From Streptomyces viridiviolaceus (GTDB taxonomy: Bacteria; Actinomycetota; Actinomycetes; Streptomycetales; Streptomycetaceae), in the NCBI RefSeq assembly GCF_014650995.1, contig NZ_BMWA01000032.1, forward strand, positions 4,327 to 68,326: 64,000 bases of DNA. The letters are read 5' to 3'. Each line of letters begins with the position of its first letter. Within the stretch, counting starts at the first letter, position 1. The position numbers were made by a program, and so were the translations under genes. Below the pieces are notes generated by a model. It did no database searches. It saw nothing but the letters and a program-made list of their open reading frames with translations, and was not told the DNA's origin. This document shows positions 25,355 to 36,287 of this stretch, piece after piece.

Positions 25355-28300
25355 TCAGCGGCCGGCCGTCACCTCCACGCCCATCACCTCGCGCGCGTGC
25401 CGGTTCGGGACCATCCCGAGCCGCCACGCCTGCCAGCCCGCCTCCAGCTGCACGCCCCGCTCCAGCAGCAGCGTGTACGCCCCGACGTACTCGTCGAGCT
25501 TCTCGTCCCGCGTCGGATGCCCCGTCCGGGCCAGCTGGGCCAGCTCCTCCTGCGCCACCGCCGTACCGACCTCCACCCCACCGGGGGCCGCGTACGGAAG
25601 CAGCGTGCAGCGCAGGAAACGGGCCCAGTCCTCGCCCCGGCGGTCGCCGTACGACGCGAACAGCGCGGCCGCCTCGTCGCACAGCGCCAGCGCCTGCGGC
25701 GTACGGGCGTTGCCCGCGTCCACCACCGCCAGCTCCAGGCACGTCCACGCCTCGCCGTGGGCGACGCCGATGCGCTGGAAGTCGGCGCGGGCGTCCACCA
25801 GGAGCTGCCGTGCGAAGCCCGAGTTGCGCAAGGACCCCGTCTGGGCGGCGCGCAGGTCGCGGGTCGCGCGGGCCGAGTGGTGCCGGGCACAGGCCAGCCC
25901 GTACACGTCACGCATGCGCGAGAACATCGTGCGCGAACGCTCCAGCTCCCGGACCGCCTGGTCGAGGTCGCCCGTCTCCTCCAGCGCCTGGCCCAGGTAG
26001 TAGACCGTCCACGCCTCGCCGCGCGCGTCCTCGTTCTCCCGGTGCCGGGCCGCCGCCCTGCGCAGCTCCTCCGCCGCCTCCCCGGCGTCCCCCTCCACCA
26101 GCCGCGCCCGCGCCAGCTGGGTCAGCGCCCACGCCTCGCCGCGCGCGTCCTGCGTACGGCCGTACAGCTCCAGGGCGGCGCGCAGGTCCGCCTCCGCCCG
26201 CGGCACGTCGCCCATGCGCAGGTGCAGCTGGCCGAGCTGGAAGTGGGCCCACGCCTGGCCGTGCACCGACTCGCCCGCCCGGTGCAGCACCAGCGACTCG
26301 GTGAGCAGGTCCAGGGCCTCCGCGAGCCGGGCCCGGTCCCGCTGCACCGCCGCCAGCGCGTGCAGCGTCCACGCCCGGTCGGTGGCCAGCCCGGGCGCGG
26401 CCTGCAGATCCAGCGCCTCCCGCAGTTTCGCCGCCGCCTCGGTCAGGTTGCCCTGGTGGTGCAGCGTGATGCCCAGCGAGGTCAGCGCGCGGGCCGCACC
26501 CGCGTCGTGGTGGGCCTCCATGTACAGGTCGACGACCGAGGCGAGGGTCGTCCGCGCCTTGTCCAGCTCGCCGAGCTGCCGGGCCGCGATACCGGTGCGC
26601 CACTGCACCGAGCGCACCAGCAGGCCCTGGTCGACGGACTGGGCCAGTTCGCTGATCTCGCCCAGCCGGTACAGGTCCCCGCGCAGCAGGCAGTAGTCGC
26701 ACAGCGCGCCCAGCAGGTTCAGCACGGCGCCCTGCTCGACGCCCTCGGCGTGTCTGAGCGCCGCCGTGATGAAGCTCGACTCGTCGTCCAGCCAGCGCAG
26801 CGCCTCGTCCAGTGACGTGAAGCCGTGCGGTCCGAACCGGTCCGAGCGGGTCGACATGTTGCCGTCCACCAGCCGCAGCACCGAGTCGGCCAGCTCGGCG
26901 TAATTCGTGATCAGCCGCTCCTGCGCCGCCGCCCGCTCGGCCGGGTCCTCCTCGTCGGCGAGGCGGGCCCGGGCGAAGGCGCGCACGACGTCGTGCAGCC
27001 GGTAGCGGTTGCCCCGCACGTGGTCGATCAGGCCCGCCCGGGACAGCGCCGCCAGATGCCGGGTCGCCTCCGTCTCGTCGGTGGCCAGCAGCGCGGCGGC
27101 GGCAGCGGCGCCCAGCGAGGTGCGGCCGGCCAGCGCCAGCCGCCGCAGCAGCCGCCGGCCCGGCTCCGGCTGGTCGGTGTAGCGCAGCCACAGGGCCCGC
27201 TCGACCGGCTCCACCGGCCCGTACGCACCCAGGTCCGTGGCCAGGGCGCGCGGCGAGCGCGGGCCCAGCGACGAGCCCGCTATGCGCAGCGCCAGCGGCA
27301 GCCCGCCGCACAGCCGCCGGATCCCGTCGGCGGACTCGGCGTCGTACGGCCCCGACGCATCCTGCGCGGCCGCGGCCAGCAACTCCTCCGCGCCGGCCGC
27401 GTCCAGCGGCTCGACCGGCAGGTGATGCACGCGTGCGGGCAGGCCGGTGGGCAGTTCCAGCGGCTCGCGCGCGGTGACCAGCACCAGACTGTCCGACCGC
27501 TCGGGCACCAGCGTGCGCACCTGCTCGGGATCCGAGGCGTCGTCCAGGACGACCGTGACCGGCACGCCCGTCAGATGCTGGTGGTACAGCTCGCTCAGCC
27601 GCTTGACCTGCTGGTCCGCCGAGGACCGCTCACGGAACAGCAACTGCTCACGGGGCGCCCCGAGCCGGTTCAGCAGATGCAACAGGGCGTCCCGGGTCGC
27701 CAGCGGCTGCTCCTGCGGACTGTCCCCGCGCAGATCGACCACGCACGCCCCGCGGAAGTAGTCCTTCAGCTCGTGGGCGGCACGCACCGCCAGCGTCGTA
27801 CGGCCGCTGCCCGGCGCGCCGTGCAGCACCACCACCGTCGGCTGGGTCTCCGTACTCGCGCGGGCGGCCTGCACCCACTGCCGCAGTCGCGCCATCTCCT
27901 GCCGCCGGCCCGCGAACGCGCCCTCCGGCTCAGGGAGCTGCCCGAACGACTGCTCCAGCACGCTGCGTCCCCGGGCCGCCGCGCTCTTGTCGGCCCCGCG
28001 CAGCTTCGGGCCGGCCTTCGTCGGACCGGTGGACGCGGCGAGCACCCGCTGCTGGTCCAGGAACGGCCGGATGCCCCGCACCTCCAACGCCGTCAGCCAC
28101 TGCAACCGCAGCTGCTCCGGGCCGCCCGGCTGGCTGACGGCACCGGCGCGGTGGTGGGCGGCGGGCACATGGGAGCCGACCACCTTGACCACGGTCGCCG
28201 CCGCACCGACGACGCCCACGGCCAGACCCGCGCCGACCGCCGTGCCCGTGCCGGTGCCGAGGGCCATGTCGGCCACCACCGCGGCGACCGCCGCCACGGC

Positions 28301-28555
28301 GGCCACCAGCAGGGGAGTGCCGGCGCCCTCCTGGGCGTAGCGCTGGCGGAACGTGAGCTGTCCGGCCGCCGCCTCGTCCAGCGCGCGGGTGTAGGCGGCG
28401 TACTCCTCGTCGGCCGCTCGTGCCATCGAGTCCAGTGCTCCGCGCGCCCGTGACAGCAGTACGTTGCCGTCGGTACGGCCGCCCGAACGCCGCACCTCCT
28501 CCTCCACGGCCCGCATCAGCAGTCGCTCGGCCTCCGCCCGATGACTGTCCCGCAT
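25355..28555 (-). CDS. Membrane STAND (NB-ARC-like) NTPase with TPR repeats
   Basis: 1066-aa protein. Residues 1-78 are a charged helical N-terminus. Two adjacent membrane helices follow (about 81-98 and 107-127), an unusual place for them. The nucleotide-binding domain spans about 215-560 with P-loop GAPGSGRTT (246-254) and Walker B VTVVLDD. In the P-loop, Arg replaces the catalytic Lys of GxxxxGK[ST]. A GGLPLALRIAGS segment (GLPL motif of NB-ARC) and a winged-helix-like region LHDVVRAFARARL follow. The C-terminal 450 residues are TPR repeats with recurrent DARGEAW and LGQALEETGDLDQA motifs. It resembles AfsR-type regulators without their SARP DNA-binding domain. Possible signalling or defence sensor; partner unknown. 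Confidence 0.88.
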   Translation of the reverse strand: MRDSHRAEAERLLMRAVEEEVRRSGGRTDGNVLLSRARGALDSMARAADEEYAAYTRALDEAAAGQLTFRQRYAQEGAGTPLLVAAVAAVAAVVADMALGTGTGTAVGAGLAVGVVGAAATVVKVVGSHVPAAHHRAGAVSQPGGPEQLRLQWLTALEVRGIRPFLDQQRVLAASTGPTKAGPKLRGADKSAAARGRSVLEQSFGQLPEPEGAFAGRRQEMARLRQWVQAARASTETQPTVVVLHGAPGSGRTTLAVRAAHELKDYFRGACVVDLRGDSPQEQPLATRDALLHLLNRLGAPREQLLFRERSSADQQVKRLSELYHQHLTGVPVTVVLDDASDPEQVRTLVPERSDSLVLVTAREPLELPTGLPARVHHLPVEPLDAAGAEELLAAAAQDASGPYDAESADGIRRLCGGLPLALRIAGSSLGPRSPRALATDLGAYGPVEPVERALWLRYTDQPEPGRRLLRRLALAGRTSLGAAAAAALLATDETEATRHLAALSRAGLIDHVRGNRYRLHDVVRAFARARLADEEDPAERAAAQERLITNYAELADSVLRLVDGNMSTRSDRFGPHGFTSLDEALRWLDDESSFITAALRHAEGVEQGAVLNLLGALCDYCLLRGDLYRLGEISELAQSVDQGLLVRSVQWRTGIAARQLGELDKARTTLASVVDLYMEAHHDAGAARALTSLGITLHHQGNLTEAAAKLREALDLQAAPGLATDRAWTLHALAAVQRDRARLAEALDLLTESLVLHRAGESVHGQAWAHFQLGQLHLRMGDVPRAEADLRAALELYGRTQDARGEAWALTQLARARLVEGDAGEAAEELRRAAARHRENEDARGEAWTVYYLGQALEETGDLDQAVRELERSRTMFSRMRDVYGLACARHHSARATRDLRAAQTGSLRNSGFARQLLVDARADFQRIGVAHGEAWTCLELAVVDAGNARTPQALALCDEAAALFASYGDRRGEDWARFLRCTLLPYAAPGGVEVGTAVAQEELAQLARTGHPTRDEKLDEYVGAYTLLLERGVQLEAGWQAWRLGMVPNRHAREVMGVEVTAGR

Positions 28556-28735
28556 GTGGCGTCCCCCTCCGGCGGTGTCGGCATCCCGGGTTCTCCCGGC
28601 CCTTCCCCGGGTCCTTCCCCCGTTGTCCGTCGGTCAAGTGTGCTGGGATGGGGAGGGCCTGGGGAGAGGAGCGGCCCGGGGTACGCGGCGGTGTGCTGTC
28701 CGGCGACACGGGGGTACTGGGGCAGGATGGACACC

Positions 28736-30766
<2,031 letters not shown>

Positions 30767-30776
30767 GCGGCGGGCC

Positions 30777-31103
30777 TCAGGCGCCGCTGAGGATCAGCGC
30801 GCCCAGCGTGAGCTGAACGCCCCACTGCAGTGCGACGGCCGCCGCTCGCGCGGGGGCCCACCGGGCACGGGGCCAGGCCAGGGCCAGTACACCGAGCGCC
30901 GCGGCGGCCCAGAAACAGGCCCACAGCGTCCCGCCCGGAACGGACGAGCACTGCTCGCCGTACGTCAGGCAGCGGCTGCCGCGCTCGGTGGCGAGCACGG
31001 CGATCCACGCGACGACGACGGTCGGCAGGAGCAGGAGGAGACCGGCCAGGGAGCAGCCGGTCAGGGCACGGGCGGTGGGCTGCGGCGGCTGAGCGGTGTT
31101 CAT
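30777..31103 (-). CDS. Small integral membrane protein
   Basis: 108-aa protein with about three helices: CSLAGLLLLLPTVVVAWIAVL, TLWACFWAAAALGVLALAW and VALQWGVQLTLGALILSGA. Two Cys in the first outer loop (SRCLTYGEQCSS) may form a disulfide. No family recognised. It is convergent with the DUF255 gene and transcribed in the same direction as the Mut7-C gene upstream, 48 bases away. Confidence 0.75.
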   Translation of the reverse strand: MNTAQPPQPTARALTGCSLAGLLLLLPTVVVAWIAVLATERGSRCLTYGEQCSSVPGGTLWACFWAAAALGVLALAWPRARWAPARAAAVALQWGVQLTLGALILSGA

Positions 31104-31151
31104 GCGGCCATCCCACCGCGCCGGCCGGCCCCGGTGGATCGGCCCGCGTAC

Positions 31152-31883
31152 TCAACCGCCTTGAGTACCCCGGCTCAACGCGCGTTCCACGATGGCGACC
31201 AGCTGCTCGTGGTGCGCGCCCTTCCAGTACGCGCGCCCGCACGCCGAGCACTGCGCGAACACGTCGTACGACCGCTGCGTGCCGCCCTTGAGCTGCTCGG
31301 CCACCTGCTCCTTGGTGGCCTCCTTCAGCAGGCCGTTGCATGCCGTGCAGCGCGTCCACGGGCGCAGTTCGGGGCGGAAGCGGTCCAGGACGCCCTGCAG
31401 CTGGTCGTCGGGGCGGGTGCTGTAGACGTAGGCGCCCGCCCACAGCTCGCGGCGGCGCAGCAGGCCCCGGTCCCGGCTGAGCATGACTCGTTTCTCGGCC
31501 GCCGACCGGGCCGCCAGCGCCGGGTCGCCGATGTCCGTCGACTCGTACGCCGTGTCCACGCCGAGCAGGCGGAGGCGGCGGGCCAGGGTGCCGAGGTGCA
31601 CGTCGAGGAGGAAGCGCAGGGGAGCGCCCGGGACCTTCTGCGGGTGCTCGACGGCGCGGACGGTCACCGACTCGCCGGCCGACGGCACATGTCCCGGGAG
31701 CACCTCGCGGCCGTCCACGAGGAGCGCGCCGACCTCGGTCAGCGGGACGCCCAGGGACTCGACGACGTGCCCGAGCGTGGAGACGCCGTCGGTGGCGGTC
31801 CGGGCGGTGCCGGTGCGGCGGGCCTGCGGGAGGAACAGGTGCAGTTCGGGGGCGAACTCGACGTGGATCTCTGGACCGTTCAC
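31152..31883 (-). CDS. Mut7-C RNase-like protein with ubiquitin-like N-terminus
   Basis: 243-aa protein. Residues 1-85 form a MoaD/ThiS-like beta-grasp domain (IHVEFAPELHLFLPQARR to VRAVEHPQ). Residues 90-235 are a Mut7-C PIN-fold RNase domain with acidic residues in RFLLDVHLGTLARRLRLLG and MLSRDRGLLRRR. It ends in a zinc ribbon with CTACNG and CSACGRAYWKG. The MoaD-like plus Mut7-C pairing is a known actinobacterial architecture; the RNA target is unknown. The start is the ATG at 31883. Confidence 0.9.
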   Translation of the reverse strand: MNGPEIHVEFAPELHLFLPQARRTGTARTATDGVSTLGHVVESLGVPLTEVGALLVDGREVLPGHVPSAGESVTVRAVEHPQKVPGAPLRFLLDVHLGTLARRLRLLGVDTAYESTDIGDPALAARSAAEKRVMLSRDRGLLRRRELWAGAYVYSTRPDDQLQGVLDRFRPELRPWTRCTACNGLLKEATKEQVAEQLKGGTQRSYDVFAQCSACGRAYWKGAHHEQLVAIVERALSRGTQGG

Positions 31884-31916
31884 CCGGCCAGGATGCCACG
31901 GGACCGAGGCGCGCCC

Positions 31917-32552
31917 TCAGGCTTTTCCGGCGGGTGGCAGGCCGTGCTGCATGACGTCCAGGGCGCGGTCGACCAGATCGGCCAGGTCCGCCTCGTGGCC
32001 GTGCTCGGCCCAGTACTGCGAGACCTCCATCAGGCCGGCGACGAGGGACATCGACAGGACCCGCACCTCCAGGCCGTCGGGGTCGAGGCCGGTGCGCTCG
32101 GCGATGGCGTGGGCGAGCAGGCGGCCGGTCGCCGACATGCTCTCCAGCATCCGCGAGCGCACGGCGGGCACCTCGGCCATCAGCCGTGTCCGCAGCCGGG
32201 TCACCTCGGGTTCCTCGCCGATGCCGACGCCGATGGCCTTGCGCAGGACGTGGCGCAGGGAGACCGGCCACGGCTCGTCGCCGGGGCGTGCGGCCAGCTC
32301 CGCAGCCATGACCGGGTCGTACGCGTCCGTGAGGACGATGTCCTCCTTGGTCGGGAAGTAGCGGAAGACGGTCGACGGCGACACCTCGGCGCGGTCGGCG
32401 ATCTGCTCGACCGTCGTCGCGTCGTACCCCTGCTCCTGGATCAGCCCGTAGGTCGCGGTGCGGATCGCCTCGCGGGTCTTGATCTTCTTGCGCTCCCGCA
32501 GGCCCAGCTGCGGCCGGTCGGCGGGGGAGAGGGGGGAACGTGCGGCCGTCAT
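31917..32552 (-). CDS. TetR-family transcriptional regulator
   Basis: 211-aa repressor. The HTH comprises KTREAIRTATYGLIQEQGYDATTVEQIADRAEVSPSTVFRYFPTKEDIVL (about 22-70, in parts), followed by a helical ligand domain. The start at 32552 (M-T-A-A-R-S) is preceded by GACAAT seven bases upstream, suggesting a leaderless mRNA; the ATG at 32561 is the alternative. The reading frame continues open far upstream through what appears to be a transporter remnant (32585-32993). This suggests tetR was once the second gene of an efflux operon. Confidence 0.87.
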   Translation of the reverse strand: MTAARSPLSPADRPQLGLRERKKIKTREAIRTATYGLIQEQGYDATTVEQIADRAEVSPSTVFRYFPTKEDIVLTDAYDPVMAAELAARPGDEPWPVSLRHVLRKAIGVGIGEEPEVTRLRTRLMAEVPAVRSRMLESMSATGRLLAHAIAERTGLDPDGLEVRVLSMSLVAGLMEVSQYWAEHGHEADLADLVDRALDVMQHGLPPAGKA

Positions 32553-32633
32553 ACGGATCATTGTCGGACATCCGCCGGGGGCGTGACCATGCCCGGGACA
32601 CCGCCGCCCCCCGGCGTGCCGGGAGCGCTCCGG

Positions 32634-32675
32634 CCGCTGGTGTGCGGCGACGGACGCGACGCCGCACACCAGCGG
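32634..32675. terminator. 16-bp perfect hairpin
   Basis: CCGCTGGTGTGCGGCG (32634-32649) pairs exactly with CGCCGCACACCAGCGG (32660-32675). It lies within the putative transporter remnant, upstream of tetR. Confidence 0.5.
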
Positions 32676-32978
32676 TACGCCGCCCGTGCCACGGACGTAC
32701 GCGCCGATCACGGAGAGGGTCGGGACGACGCGCCCCGCGCTCGCCACGGCCCGCGCGCGAGCCGGGACGGTGACCGGCAGCCGTTCGTCATCGGCAGCAG
32801 CGGCGGCAGGCCGGACCGGGCCCGCGACGACGGCGGTGAGCAGGGAGTCGCGGTGGCCGAGCAGCGCCATGTCGAGCACGGGGCGCGCGGTCCGCCGCTC
32901 GCGCAGGGCCAGGGCGGTGTGCGTCACCAGCGCGGCGGCGCAGGACCAGCGGTCGATCAGTCGCACTCGGTGCGAAAA

Positions 32979-32991
32979 GAGAGCAACTCTC
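32979..32991. promoter_or_regulatory. Palindrome, possible TetR site
   Basis: GAGAG-CAA-CTCTC is a perfect inverted repeat at the upstream end of the transporter remnant and about 430 bases from tetR; it would be the operator of the ancestral operon. Confidence 0.35.
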
Positions 32992-33008
32992 AAGTCGTAC
33001 AGGCTGGC

Positions 33009-33038
33009 AAAAAGGCCACGGCTCGCCGAGCCGTGGCC
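33009..33038 (-). terminator. Intrinsic terminator of the hemolysin III gene
   Basis: GGCCACGGCTCG and CGAGCCGTGGCC form a 12-bp perfect stem (33014-33038). On the minus strand it is followed by a T5 tract (33009-33013). It starts 19 bases after the stop codon. Confidence 0.85.
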
Positions 33039-33056
33039 GTGTCGGCGGGGTGGGCG

Positions 33057-33770
33057 CTAGGGGTGCTGGTACGCCACCAGTGAGATCCCCACGTAGTGGG
33101 CGATGAAGGCGGCCAGGGTGAAGGAGTGGAAGACCTCGTGGAAGCCGAACCAGCGCGGTGAGGGGTTGGGGCGCTTGATGCCGTAGATGATGCCGCCCGC
33201 GCTGTAGAGCAGCCCTCCCACGATCACCAGGACGAGCACCGCGATGCCGCCGGTCCGCATGAAGTCGGGGAGGTAGAAGACGGCCGCCCAGCCCATGGCG
33301 ATGTAGCAGGGGGTGTAGAGCCAGCGCGGGGCGCCGACCCAGAAGACGCGGAAGACGATGCCGGCCGCCGCCGCGGCCCAGATGCCCCACAGCAGCCACT
33401 GGCCCTTGGCCTCCGGCAGCAGCAGCATGGTCAGCGGCGTGTAGGTGCCGGCGATGATCAGGAAGATGTTCGCGTGGTCGAGCCGGCGCAGGACGCCGTC
33501 CATGCGCGGGCTCCAGTTGCCCCGGTGGTAGAGCGCGCTGACGCCGAACAGCAGGCAGGCCGTCAGGGCGTAGATCCCGCAGGCGACGCGTCCTCTGGTC
33601 GAGTCCGCGAGGGCGGTGAGGACCAGGCCCGCGACGAGGGCGGCCGGGAACATGCCGAGGTGCAGCCAGCCGCGGAGCTTGGGTTTGACCGGATGCGGCA
33701 GGGGGAGCGCGACGGGACCGCGGCCGCCGGCCGGCGTGTCCCTGGGCGCGTCGAAGGCGGACGCAGTCAT
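33057..33770 (-). CDS. Hemolysin III / PAQR family membrane protein
   Basis: 237-aa protein with seven predicted helices. Conserved HlyIII features are present: SALYHRGNWSPRM, LDHANIFLIIAGTYTPL and the C-terminal GFHEVFHSFTLAAFIAHY with metal-binding His residues. Bacterial members are linked to membrane lipid or ceramide-like metabolism, and the haemolytic label is historical. TACGAT seven bases before ATG 33770 predicts a leaderless message; the frame's earlier ATG at 33779 would overlap that -10. An inverted repeat lies upstream. Confidence 0.9.
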   Translation of the reverse strand: MTASAFDAPRDTPAGGRGPVALPLPHPVKPKLRGWLHLGMFPAALVAGLVLTALADSTRGRVACGIYALTACLLFGVSALYHRGNWSPRMDGVLRRLDHANIFLIIAGTYTPLTMLLLPEAKGQWLLWGIWAAAAAGIVFRVFWVGAPRWLYTPCYIAMGWAAVFYLPDFMRTGGIAVLVLVIVGGLLYSAGGIIYGIKRPNPSPRWFGFHEVFHSFTLAAFIAHYVGISLVAYQHP

Positions 33771-33790
33771 GCGCCGCATCGTACCTACGC

Positions 33791-33817
33791 GACCGTAAGT
33801 TACGTATTAGTACGGTC
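33791..33817. promoter_or_regulatory. Inverted repeat upstream of hemolysin III
   Basis: GACCGTA (33791-33797) and TACGGTC (33811-33817) are perfect inverted repeats spaced by 13 AT-rich bases that include TTACGTA. It overlaps the expected -35 region of the leaderless promoter, so it is a candidate repressor site. Confidence 0.45.
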
Positions 33818-34122
33818 ACATGACGGGTGACGAGTGGCCATCGTCTCATGGGGTACTCGGGCGCACACCTCTCTCGGATCGCCGGAGTAAAGGAAGTTTC
33901 AGGCGAAGGCCAGGTGCACGCAAAGAATCACAGGGAGAAGCAGAGGCACGTGGCGATCCTCACCCCGCTCAGGTGTGAGGCCCTCTGGACATATGGGCGC
34001 TCTCATCGGATGATCAAATGAGTGCGGTCGGCACCGGATGAGCGACGTTTACCCTCCGTGACGCATCCGGGTCGCAGCCCCCACGGGGCCTCCAACAAAA
34101 AACCCCTCATTTAGGAGCAATC
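33818..34122. other. Intergenic region upstream of PEPCK
   Basis: About 300 bases relatively rich in A/T for this genome. It should contain the PEPCK promoter (a TACCCT hexamer occurs at 34057-34062) and an AGGAG ribosome site just before the GTG. The 64-codon open frame at 33827-34021 has no codon bias of a gene and is not accepted. Confidence 0.5.
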
Positions 34123-35946
34123 GTGGCGCGCGACATCGCAGCTCCCCCCGTCGTCCCCACCCAGCACCAGGGGCTGATCTCGTGGGTCAACGAGATCGCC
34201 GAACTGACGCAGCCGGACAACGTGGTCTGGTGCGACGGATCCGAGGCCGAGTACGAGCGACTGTGCGAAGAGCTCGTGGCGAAGGGCACCTTCAAAAAAC
34301 TCGACCCGATCAAGCGCCCCAACTCCTACTACGCGGCCTCCGACCCCTCCGACGTCGCCCGCGTCGAGGACCGGACCTTCATCTGCTCCGCCAAGGAGGA
34401 GGACGCCGGCCCGACCAACCACTGGAAGGACCCCGCCGAGATGCGGGAGATCTTCCAGGGCGACAAGGGCCTGTTCCGCGGCTCCATGCGCGGCCGGACG
34501 ATGTACGTCGTGCCCTTCTGCATGGGCCCCCTCGGCTCGCCGCTGTCCGCCATAGGCGTCGAGATCACCGACTCCGCCTACGTCGCCGTCTCCATGCGCA
34601 CCATGACCCGCATGGGACAGCCCGTCCTCGACGAACTCGGCGACGAGGGCTTCTTCGTCAAGGCCGTGCACACCCTGGGCGCCCCGCTGGAGCCCGGCCA
34701 GGAGGACGTCCCCTGGCCCTGCAACCAGACCAAGTACATCTCGCACTTCCCCGAGGACCGCGAGATCTGGTCCTACGGCTCCGGCTACGGCGGCAACGCC
34801 CTGCTCGGCAAGAAGTGCTACGCCCTGCGCATCGCCTCCGTCATGGCCCGGGACGAGGGCTGGCTCGCCGAGCACATGCTGATCCTCAAGCTCACCCCGC
34901 CGCAGGGCGAGTCCAAGTACGTCGCCGCCGCCTTCCCGTCGGCCTGCGGCAAGACCAACCTCGCCATGCTGGAGCCCACGATCTCCGGCTGGACGGTCGA
35001 GACGATCGGCGACGACATCGCCTGGATGCGCTTCGGCGAGGACGGCCGCCTGTACGCCATCAACCCCGAGTACGGCTTCTTCGGCGTCGCCCCCGGCACC
35101 GGTGAGCACACCAACGCCAACGCGATGAAGACGCTGTGGGGCAACTCCGTCTTCACCAACGTCGCCCTCACCGACGACAACGACGTGTGGTGGGAGGGCA
35201 TGACGGAGGAGACCCCCGCCCACCTCACCGACTGGAAGGGCAACGACTGGACGCCCGAGTCCGGCACGCCCGCCGCGCACCCCAACGCCCGCTTCACCAC
35301 GCCCGCCGCGCAGTGCCCGATCATCGCGCCGGAGTGGGAGGACCCCAAGGGCGTGCCGATCTCGGCGATCCTCTTCGGCGGCCGTCGCGCCACCGCCGTG
35401 CCGCTGGTGACGGAGTCCTTCGACTGGAACCACGGCGTCTTCCTCGGCGCCAACGTGGCCTCCGAGAAGACCGCCGCCGCCGAGGGCAAGGTCGGCGAGC
35501 TGCGCCGCGACCCCTTCGCCATGCTGCCGTTCTGCGGCTACAACATGGGCGACTACATGGGCCACTGGATCGACGTCGCCAAGGACAAGGACCAGTCCAA
35601 GCTCCCGAAGATCTACTACGTCAACTGGTTCCGCAAGAACGACGAGGGCAAGTTCGTCTGGCCCGGCTTCGGCGAGAACAGCCGCGTCCTGAAGTGGATC
35701 GTGGAGCGCCTGGAGGGCAAGGCGGAGGGCGTCGAGACCCCGATCGGCGTCCTGCCGACCAAGGAGGCCCTCGACACCGACGGTCTCGAACTCGCCGACG
35801 CCGACCTGGACTTCCTGCTCAGCGTCGACAAGGAGGTCTGGCGCGAGGAGGCCGCCCTGGTCCCCGACCACCTCAACACCTTCGGCGACCACACGCCCAC
35901 GGAGCTGTGGGACGAGTACCGCGCCCTGGTGCAGCGCCTGGGCTGA
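34123..35946 (+). CDS. pckG: Phosphoenolpyruvate carboxykinase (GTP)
   Basis: 607-aa cytoplasmic enzyme converting oxaloacetate and GTP to phosphoenolpyruvate, the gateway to gluconeogenesis. The PEPCK P-loop is AFPSACGKTNLAML (about 270-283). The substrate-binding Arg region MRGRTMYVVPFCMGP and the metal/nucleotide segment ETIGDDIAWMRFGEDG are intact, and the length is normal for the GTP-dependent class. The start is a GTG with AGGAG seven bases before it. A long hairpin follows at 36056-36109. Confidence 0.97.
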   Translation: MARDIAAPPVVPTQHQGLISWVNEIAELTQPDNVVWCDGSEAEYERLCEELVAKGTFKKLDPIKRPNSYYAASDPSDVARVEDRTFICSAKEEDAGPTNHWKDPAEMREIFQGDKGLFRGSMRGRTMYVVPFCMGPLGSPLSAIGVEITDSAYVAVSMRTMTRMGQPVLDELGDEGFFVKAVHTLGAPLEPGQEDVPWPCNQTKYISHFPEDREIWSYGSGYGGNALLGKKCYALRIASVMARDEGWLAEHMLILKLTPPQGESKYVAAAFPSACGKTNLAMLEPTISGWTVETIGDDIAWMRFGEDGRLYAINPEYGFFGVAPGTGEHTNANAMKTLWGNSVFTNVALTDDNDVWWEGMTEETPAHLTDWKGNDWTPESGTPAAHPNARFTTPAAQCPIIAPEWEDPKGVPISAILFGGRRATAVPLVTESFDWNHGVFLGANVASEKTAAAEGKVGELRRDPFAMLPFCGYNMGDYMGHWIDVAKDKDQSKLPKIYYVNWFRKNDEGKFVWPGFGENSRVLKWIVERLEGKAEGVETPIGVLPTKEALDTDGLELADADLDFLLSVDKEVWREEAALVPDHLNTFGDHTPTELWDEYRALVQRLG

Positions 35947-36055
35947 CGCCCGCACAGACTCCGCGGCCGGTTGGGATTGGGATGCCCTGACCAGCGATCG
36001 TCACGGCCGGCCGCGGAACACACCGGCGAGACCCGTACAACGGCGTGCGGGTCCT

Positions 36056-36109
36056 GGGCCTGTCGCCGCCACCTCCGCCCGCCCCGGCGGAAGGGACGGC
36101 GACAGGCCC
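36056..36109. terminator. 13-bp perfect hairpin after PEPCK
   Basis: GGGCCTGTCGCCG (36056-36068) pairs with CGGCGACAGGCCC (36097-36109). The 28-base loop contains a further GC-rich mini-stem. Confidence 0.6.
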
Positions 36110-36287
36110 TCGCCATGCCCCGGCCGAGGACCGGGAGGCGCGACGTCGCGAACCGTGGACCCGCACATCGGGATGCGGAATCCCGGCGTGTCCCCCTTGC
36201 TTCTGTGATCTTCACGGTTGTTCCATGTTCATCACGGGTGTCTCACCTTCCGCGTGAGACCCTCAACACAGCCTGTGGGGGGCACAG

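Larger units (their letters stand above)
32585..32993 (-). pseudogene. Probable remnant of a DHA2-type MFS efflux transporter
   Basis: On the minus strand this stretch has almost exclusively G or C at third codon positions from about 32963 down to 32600, as real genes here do. The peptide includes LALRERRTARPVLDMALLGH followed by RDSLLTAVVAGPV. That resembles the ERR-x-HP-hh-DL-x-LF stretch in the middle of 14-helix drug exporters. A hydrophobic stretch (VVPTLSVIGAYVRGTGGVP) follows, but no complete transporter is present. It runs in frame into the adjacent tetR. A 16-bp hairpin interrupts it. The assignment is an inference from a short motif. Confidence 0.35.

Noticed and set aside
31134..33083. 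649-codon plus-strand open frame
   Set aside because: It runs antisense to the Mut7-C and tetR genes, whose domains are clear.
33827..34021. 64-codon open frame before PEPCK
   Set aside because: Codon use is random, there is no ribosome site and it lies in the region expected to hold the PEPCK promoter.
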